DNA from: a virus
Reading direction: 5' to 3' (one strand)
Length of the DNA: 25,929 nt
Virus record (IMG/VR): IMGVR_UViG_3300021957_000261
Span: 1-25,929 of that record
Part shown: positions 21,346 to 25,929 of the stretch, piece by piece
Layout: every line of letters begins with the position of its first letter
Numbering within the stretch: position 1 is the stretch's first letter
Notes under the pieces: model-generated
Database searches by the model: none
What the model was told of the DNA's origin: nothing
Seen by the model: the letters and a program-made list of their open reading frames with translations, nothing else
Translations under genes and position numbers: made by a program

Positions 21346-24300
21346 TTAAGAACAAAATCCTAATGCTGTTACAAATACAAACGCTTGATCTGATGTAGCC
21401 ACTCGAGGTGGTGTTTGAGAACATATTGTATCTGTTTGACCTGGTAATATAACCTCTATGCGATTAACACCACTACAATCTCTGTATTTGTAACTTCCTT
21501 GTTCGATAATAGAACTGTTAAAGATATCATATTCTCTACAAACATCATCCGCTGCACAACTAGCATCACTAGTACATGTAGTATTACCTTCAAAAACAGT
21601 AACATCTTCAGATGAACCAAAAGCCGAACCAACTTCTGCACATATTGTAACACTTTGTCCGCCATTAATTGGTTGATTATTATATACGATACCATTAAAT
21701 GTATAAGTATAAGTATGAGATACAAATGGGTTAGTATTATCAATAACAGTACATACTTGTTGAGGTGGTGGTGCAATACCTAGACAATCACTACAATCAT
21801 CATATAAAGTAGGATTAACATCATCACATGCTAAACATGGAGGTGCTACGTTTATTACTTGTCCACATACATTAGCAAATTGACCTGTTGCAATTTTATA
21901 TACACCAAATATTTGTAATGGAGTTGTTGTGTTAAATCTAACATTTGTAAATGTAGTATCATCACACGATGTCATGTTGTATGTGTATACACTACCTTGA
22001 CATGTTGCACAATCATCATATATGTTTTCTACAACTTGTGCTGTTGTAGTTGTATCTAATGTTCTAACTATCCAACAACCTTGTACGCCAACTATTTCTA
22101 TAACTTGACCTTTACTTAAGGTTACTGAACGATCTACATATTCAAAACTACCTTGAAAATCACAAGCTTCTACTTTGTAACTATTATTAGTAGCTATACC
22201 TTCACAATCTGCACAATCAGTAAATGTATTACCAATAGTGTAATTAGCTGCTTGAGTAGTAGTTGACTGTATATAGTAACATCCATTTCTTTCGTTTAGA
22301 TCTACTGTAGTTTGATTAGCTAATCCAAGAGGTGATGATGCAATATAAGTTGCTGAACTTGATTGTGAACAGTTATTTAGGTGCTCTCTAAGAATATAGT
22401 TTGTTGTTACTTGATCACACGTTAGAGTAACTGTAATAACATCTGATTGACATCCATTTGAATCTGTAACATAATATAAGTAATCACCAGGACATAGACC
22501 TGTTCTGTTAAATGATGTAGATGATGGATCATCTTGCCAATCAATTGTAGCAGGTAAACCTCCTGATGTAACAGTAACTGCTATCTCACCATTACATGGT
22601 CCTGGGCCACAATCTGTAGGATTTGTAGCAACATAATTACTAGTAACTGGATTATTAGTAGGTGGTTGGAGTGTAAACTGAACAATTGCAGTTCTACCAT
22701 TTGCATCTTCTACTACTAACTCATCAGTACCAATTGGTATGTTATCAATTGTAAAGACATAAGGTGCTTGACCTGGAGTTGCTTGTAAAACTCCTGTTTG
22801 ACCAGTTCCTGCTATAGTCCAAGTAAATGGAGGTGTACCATCTGTAGTAATGATTAAAGAACCATTATTACCGAAACATGCAGGATCAACTGTTGTAATA
22901 GAAAAATTAGTTAGAGGTTCGTTAGGCCAAAAGACTCTCTGATCTTTTACACTAATTAATTCACATTTAACTGCGGTACGGTTACCTATTTGTGCATCTA
23001 TAATCTTTTCAGGTCTATAGTACTTACCATCTATAAAGATAACATCATCAAATGTTAGTGTTTGTAGATCTACATTGTTAAGTGTAAAGTAAGCTGTTAG
23101 ACGTCTACTAAACTTATTGTACAATGAACTAATATAACGTGCCCAGAATACCTCAAATAGTGTGTTAGGTATTTCGCTATAGATTGGAGGTACTGGTACT
23201 AAATTACCTTGTGCATCAGTTGTATAATCATTAGGATCTGGATCTAAGAAATATCTAGTATCGTTTGCGAAGTTAAGATTAAGTGTAGTAGTAGAAGGTG
23301 GACCAACAGCATTTTCAATTGGCCAATACTCATAAGGCGAAACTAATGGGTATGTAACATAAGCAAGCTGATCCTGACTACCAGTACCTGTTTTGTAATA
23401 CCATGTAGTACCTCCTGTAGTAACTAAACCATTATAGAATAAGAATCTTGTTTTAGGTTTAATAGGTAGTCTTTGATTATCATCTACCTCAAAGATTTGT
23501 GGTATAATAAACTTAGGATTAGTATGTGCTGCACTACCTTGTGTATCTACAATTTGATCAATAGGTGTAGGTGCAATTCCTATAACTTCGACATCTCTTT
23601 TACCTTTTAGTAATTCATTTTGTGAATCAAACCTTAACCAACCATAAGCGTGTTTGTTATTATCTTGATGGAATGAATTTATATAGTCTTCATCCTCTTG
23701 TTTTGTAAATTCTATTTGTGCTGATTGTGTGTTAAACAGAGGCTCACTCACAACATCTTTTTCTCTAATTAATTTATTAGACCAGTCATATATTTCACCT
23801 GAACCTATAAAGTCTTTCCATGGTTCGATAATAAAGTGGTTAGGTCTATCACTTGCAGGTTGCATTACTAATCTAAACATAGTAATAATATCCTTAATAA
23901 AATCTATTTGTTGGTATTCACAATCTAAGTCTCTTGCAGGTGAGTACTTACCAGGTGCTGCTTGACACTGCCAATAGGCTTGACCTACTGAAGAAATTTG
24001 CGTTTGTACATCCCAATCAAAAAAGACTTGGAATATATCATCAGTTGTTGGTTGTGTACCACCATTTCTAGAATCATAAGTACCACTTGACCAGTTACCA
24101 TTTGTTGCAGAATTACCTGTTGCTAAGACTTCTATAATATTACCACCTGGTGCATCGACAAGACAAAGTTGTACATTACAGTAAACTGCGGTATAACCTT
24201 GATCTGAGTTTTCCATCTGTGCATCTACTCGACCTCCAAATTCAAAAGCATAATAGGCACCTCCAACTGCCGAAGGACCTGGAGCTACATAATATGAACC

Positions 24301-25317
24301 ATTACCAGAACCTACATTAGGATTACCAACATAATAGTTAGGTGCGTCAACAACTTGATTACTGAAGTAACCGAAATTAGCAATATCATTATTACCATTA
24401 TCTGATTCAAAGTATTCAAAGGTTTGTGATGATGCATCTCCATAACTTAATATAGCACCTGCATCTTGTTCTACACCAATAGTAGTCTGTTCTCGATTAC
24501 CAAAAGCACTCACATACATATGTCTAAACTGCTCATCACCTAAAAAACTAGATTCATATGTGTAACCACTATTCTGGAATATTTGATCCCATATTCTTTT
24601 AGCTCTAATCATAGGTTTAAACCTTGCTGGTGGTAGAGCAGATGATGTGTGTGTAAATGATTGCTCTTGTGCACCAGATCCACCTATACTAATTGTAGGT
24701 GAGTTTGTTGCAAGATCTCCATCATTATCATATGAATTACCATGATCTATAAGAGGAAATAAGAGATCGCCATCTGCATAACCCGCAGTTGCATCATTAG
24801 TTTGAGGAAAAGCTTGCCAACTATTTTTAACCTCTAGTTGACCTATACCTGAGGTAAAGTCATCAGCGTTAGTATAACTAACTGGTAAACCATCCCAATT
24901 AAAGTCTGTAAATGTTAACTGACACATAGTCAATTCGCCAATAGCAGAACTAAAGTCTCTCGTCTCTCCTAAGAATAATAGTTCATAATCTATCTTGTCT
25001 TGTTCTTGGTTTACAAAGATCTTCTGTAATCTAACATGGCCTGTTTTAAACTCAGCACCATCTACTAAGATCTCTGCTGGTTTCTTTATAGTAATATCAA
25101 AATCAATCCCGTCTATCTCAAACGCATTCTTAAAGAAAATGTTATTAGTTCTAGTACCAGGTACTTTAAACGTACGAGAGAACACTGAAGTAGCATCAGC
25201 ACTAGTTATATCTTCTATACTAAGTGTTAACTTAATTGGTTGTGTCTCATACAAATCTAAGAACAGAGACTCTTCTTGGAGTTGCGCTGCGTTAGGGTAT
25301 ACTTTTAATTGAATCAT
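21346..25317 (-). CDS. large tail tip / baseplate-like protein with SprB-like and Cys repeats
   Basis: A 1323-aa protein. The N-terminal ~150 residues (LKVYPNAAQLQEESLFLDLY, then FSRTFKVPGTRTNNIFFKNA) are a domain found beside tape measures in Bacteroidota phages and likely bind the tail end. A long middle part is all-beta. From about residue 800 two domains resemble SprB repeats: one near 808-885 (TTVDPACFGNNGSLIITTDG) and one near 895-965 ending GLCPGDYLYYVTDSNGC, the SprB hallmark G-Y-x-x-x-V-T-D-x-N-G-C. Three tandem ~70-residue repeats follow (about 970-1180), each closing with D-C-x-x-C-x-G (TDCADCEG, DDCATCQG, DDCSDCLG). A further Cys-rich segment ends the protein. It probably forms the tail tip and binds the host surface. 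The stop of the upstream gene lies 1 nt before its ATG. Confidence 0.7.
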   Translation of the reverse strand: MIQLKVYPNAAQLQEESLFLDLYETQPIKLTLSIEDITSADATSVFSRTFKVPGTRTNNIFFKNAFEIDGIDFDITIKKPAEILVDGAEFKTGHVRLQKIFVNQEQDKIDYELLFLGETRDFSSAIGELTMCQLTFTDFNWDGLPVSYTNADDFTSGIGQLEVKNSWQAFPQTNDATAGYADGDLLFPLIDHGNSYDNDGDLATNSPTISIGGSGAQEQSFTHTSSALPPARFKPMIRAKRIWDQIFQNSGYTYESSFLGDEQFRHMYVSAFGNREQTTIGVEQDAGAILSYGDASSQTFEYFESDNGNNDIANFGYFSNQVVDAPNYYVGNPNVGSGNGSYYVAPGPSAVGGAYYAFEFGGRVDAQMENSDQGYTAVYCNVQLCLVDAPGGNIIEVLATGNSATNGNWSSGTYDSRNGGTQPTTDDIFQVFFDWDVQTQISSVGQAYWQCQAAPGKYSPARDLDCEYQQIDFIKDIITMFRLVMQPASDRPNHFIIEPWKDFIGSGEIYDWSNKLIREKDVVSEPLFNTQSAQIEFTKQEDEDYINSFHQDNNKHAYGWLRFDSQNELLKGKRDVEVIGIAPTPIDQIVDTQGSAAHTNPKFIIPQIFEVDDNQRLPIKPKTRFLFYNGLVTTGGTTWYYKTGTGSQDQLAYVTYPLVSPYEYWPIENAVGPPSTTTLNLNFANDTRYFLDPDPNDYTTDAQGNLVPVPPIYSEIPNTLFEVFWARYISSLYNKFSRRLTAYFTLNNVDLQTLTFDDVIFIDGKYYRPEKIIDAQIGNRTAVKCELISVKDQRVFWPNEPLTNFSITTVDPACFGNNGSLIITTDGTPPFTWTIAGTGQTGVLQATPGQAPYVFTIDNIPIGTDELVVEDANGRTAIVQFTLQPPTNNPVTSNYVATNPTDCGPGPCNGEIAVTVTSGGLPATIDWQDDPSSTSFNRTGLCPGDYLYYVTDSNGCQSDVITVTLTCDQVTTNYILREHLNNCSQSSSATYIASSPLGLANQTTVDLNERNGCYYIQSTTTQAANYTIGNTFTDCADCEGIATNNSYKVEACDFQGSFEYVDRSVTLSKGQVIEIVGVQGCWIVRTLDTTTTAQVVENIYDDCATCQGSVYTYNMTSCDDTTFTNVRFNTTTPLQIFGVYKIATGQFANVCGQVINVAPPCLACDDVNPTLYDDCSDCLGIAPPPQQVCTVIDNTNPFVSHTYTYTFNGIVYNNQPINGGQSVTICAEVGSAFGSSEDVTVFEGNTTCTSDASCAADDVCREYDIFNSSIIEQGSYKYRDCSGVNRIEVILPGQTDTICSQTPPRVATSDQAFVFVTALGFCS

Positions 25318-25318
25318 A

Positions 25319-25929
25319 TTATCCTCTCATTGATTTAATGTTACTAGCTAATCTAAATGCAACTGTGTATTGAAACAGTCTGTCTTTTCTATACGTCTTT
25401 TCGTTGTAACTAGTTTTAGTAATAGTAACAGGAACCCATTGGTTTGCGTAAGGTCCTTCTGCAAATCTAACCTTTACTTCTGCACTTTGATATAGGTGTT
25501 TTAGTAACTCTGCTTCAGCATCATTCATATAGTCTGATTGTACTACAAAGTCATTTGCAATAGTTTGTGAATATGTTGTCGAACCTCTATCTTGGATATC
25601 TACATCATAACTTGAACCATTATAGTCTGCGGTACCTTTTAAGAAGTTATTGTTTTTGGTTTTAGTATTATGATTTACTCTCTTAGTAAATGTAAACTGA
25701 TCTCTATAACCTAATGAGTTTTGCCATGCGAATTGTATATGTGCATAGTCATTACACTTAGCATCTAATTGTTCGATACCTATAAGAGCACCATTACCAC
25801 TATAGATCTTATTATGTGCAATGTTATATCTCTGTATTCTCCATGCAGCAGCGTTCATGATATTTGTTTGTTGTTGACCATCTGGTGAACATGATGCTGG
25901 GCTATAAACTACTGGTACTATATAGTAAT
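25319..25929 (-). CDS. tail protein, 5' end beyond window
   Basis: The frame remains open from the internal ATG at 25858 to the right edge, and the extra residues (YYIVPVVYSPASCSPDGQQQ) look coding, so the true start probably lies outside. The visible ~200 residues are beta-rich, with HIQFAWQNSLGYRDQFTFTK, a pattern found in proteins next to tape-measure and tail-tip genes of Bacteroidota phages (there W-x-N-S-L-G-x-x-D is recurrent). It ends QYTVAFRLASNIKSMRG. It is likely a distal tail or tail-completion protein that acts with the 1323-aa protein, whose ATG is 1 nt after this stop. No enzyme motif is visible. Confidence 0.65.
   Translation of the reverse strand, partial: YYIVPVVYSPASCSPDGQQQTNIMNAAAWRIQRYNIAHNKIYSGNGALIGIEQLDAKCNDYAHIQFAWQNSLGYRDQFTFTKRVNHNTKTKNNNFLKGTADYNGSSYDVDIQDRGSTTYSQTIANDFVVQSDYMNDAEAELLKHLYQSAEVKVRFAEGPYANQWVPVTITKTSYNEKTYRKDRLFQYTVAFRLASNIKSMRG

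Noticed and set aside
21456-21776. Minus-strand 106-codon frame within the 1323-aa gene.
   Set aside because: Same strand but different frame from a strong gene; product is a Leu/Ile/Val run typical of frame-shifted AT-rich coding.

Overview
This AT-rich window is a piece of a tailed double-stranded DNA phage (or an active prophage) that very probably infects a member of the Bacteroidota, most likely a marine flavobacterium. The evidence for the host is indirect. Gene starts are preceded by A-rich leaders rather than Shine-Dalgarno sequences. Promoter-like sites resemble the Bacteroidota pattern TTG-N(17-21)-TAnnTTTG. One tail protein carries repeats that look like SprB gliding-adhesin repeats. 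Several structural proteins have the sequence style of Bacteroidota phages. No sheath gene is seen and the tape measure is short (596 aa), so a siphovirus is the simplest reading. Terminase, DNA polymerase and endolysin are not in the window.

Layout. Most genes lie on the minus strand, so transcription mainly runs right to left. From the right edge: a partial tail gene (25319-25929), a 1323-aa tail tip/baseplate-like protein, the tape measure, an XkdF-like prohead protease and a 53-aa holin-like protein (to 17807). A plus-strand island (15.2-17.8 kb) then interrupts the structural genes. It holds small accessory genes (GNAT, a very acidic 72-aa protein, unknowns, a 23-aa membrane peptide, an HTH protein) driven by three near-identical promoters. 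The minus-strand structural genes resume with scaffold, major capsid protein, tail tube, a small joining protein, portal, connector, a second small membrane protein and three adhesin-like fibre genes (two with YadA-type repeats). A lone plus-strand nucleotidyltransferase gene sits among them. After a regulatory stretch at 5.0-5.4 kb comes a replication/regulation operon: a winged-helix protein, a small unknown, an AEP primase-SF3 helicase, then four small genes ending in a sigma-factor-like protein and a partial membrane protein at the left edge.

Regulatory architecture is the most unusual part. A 127-bp imperfect palindrome occurs twice in the same orientation, exactly 13,260 bp apart (1809-1935 and 15069-15195), each just upstream of a minus-strand operon. 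The 5.1-5.4 kb intergenic region appears to hold two divergent small RNAs, each with its own terminator, whose promoters share one compact TTGTTTCAA core. Three ~55-bp promoter repeats drive the plus island, and two of its leaders are an identical 30-bp repeat. The sigma-like protein is a plausible reader of some of these sites, but that is inference.
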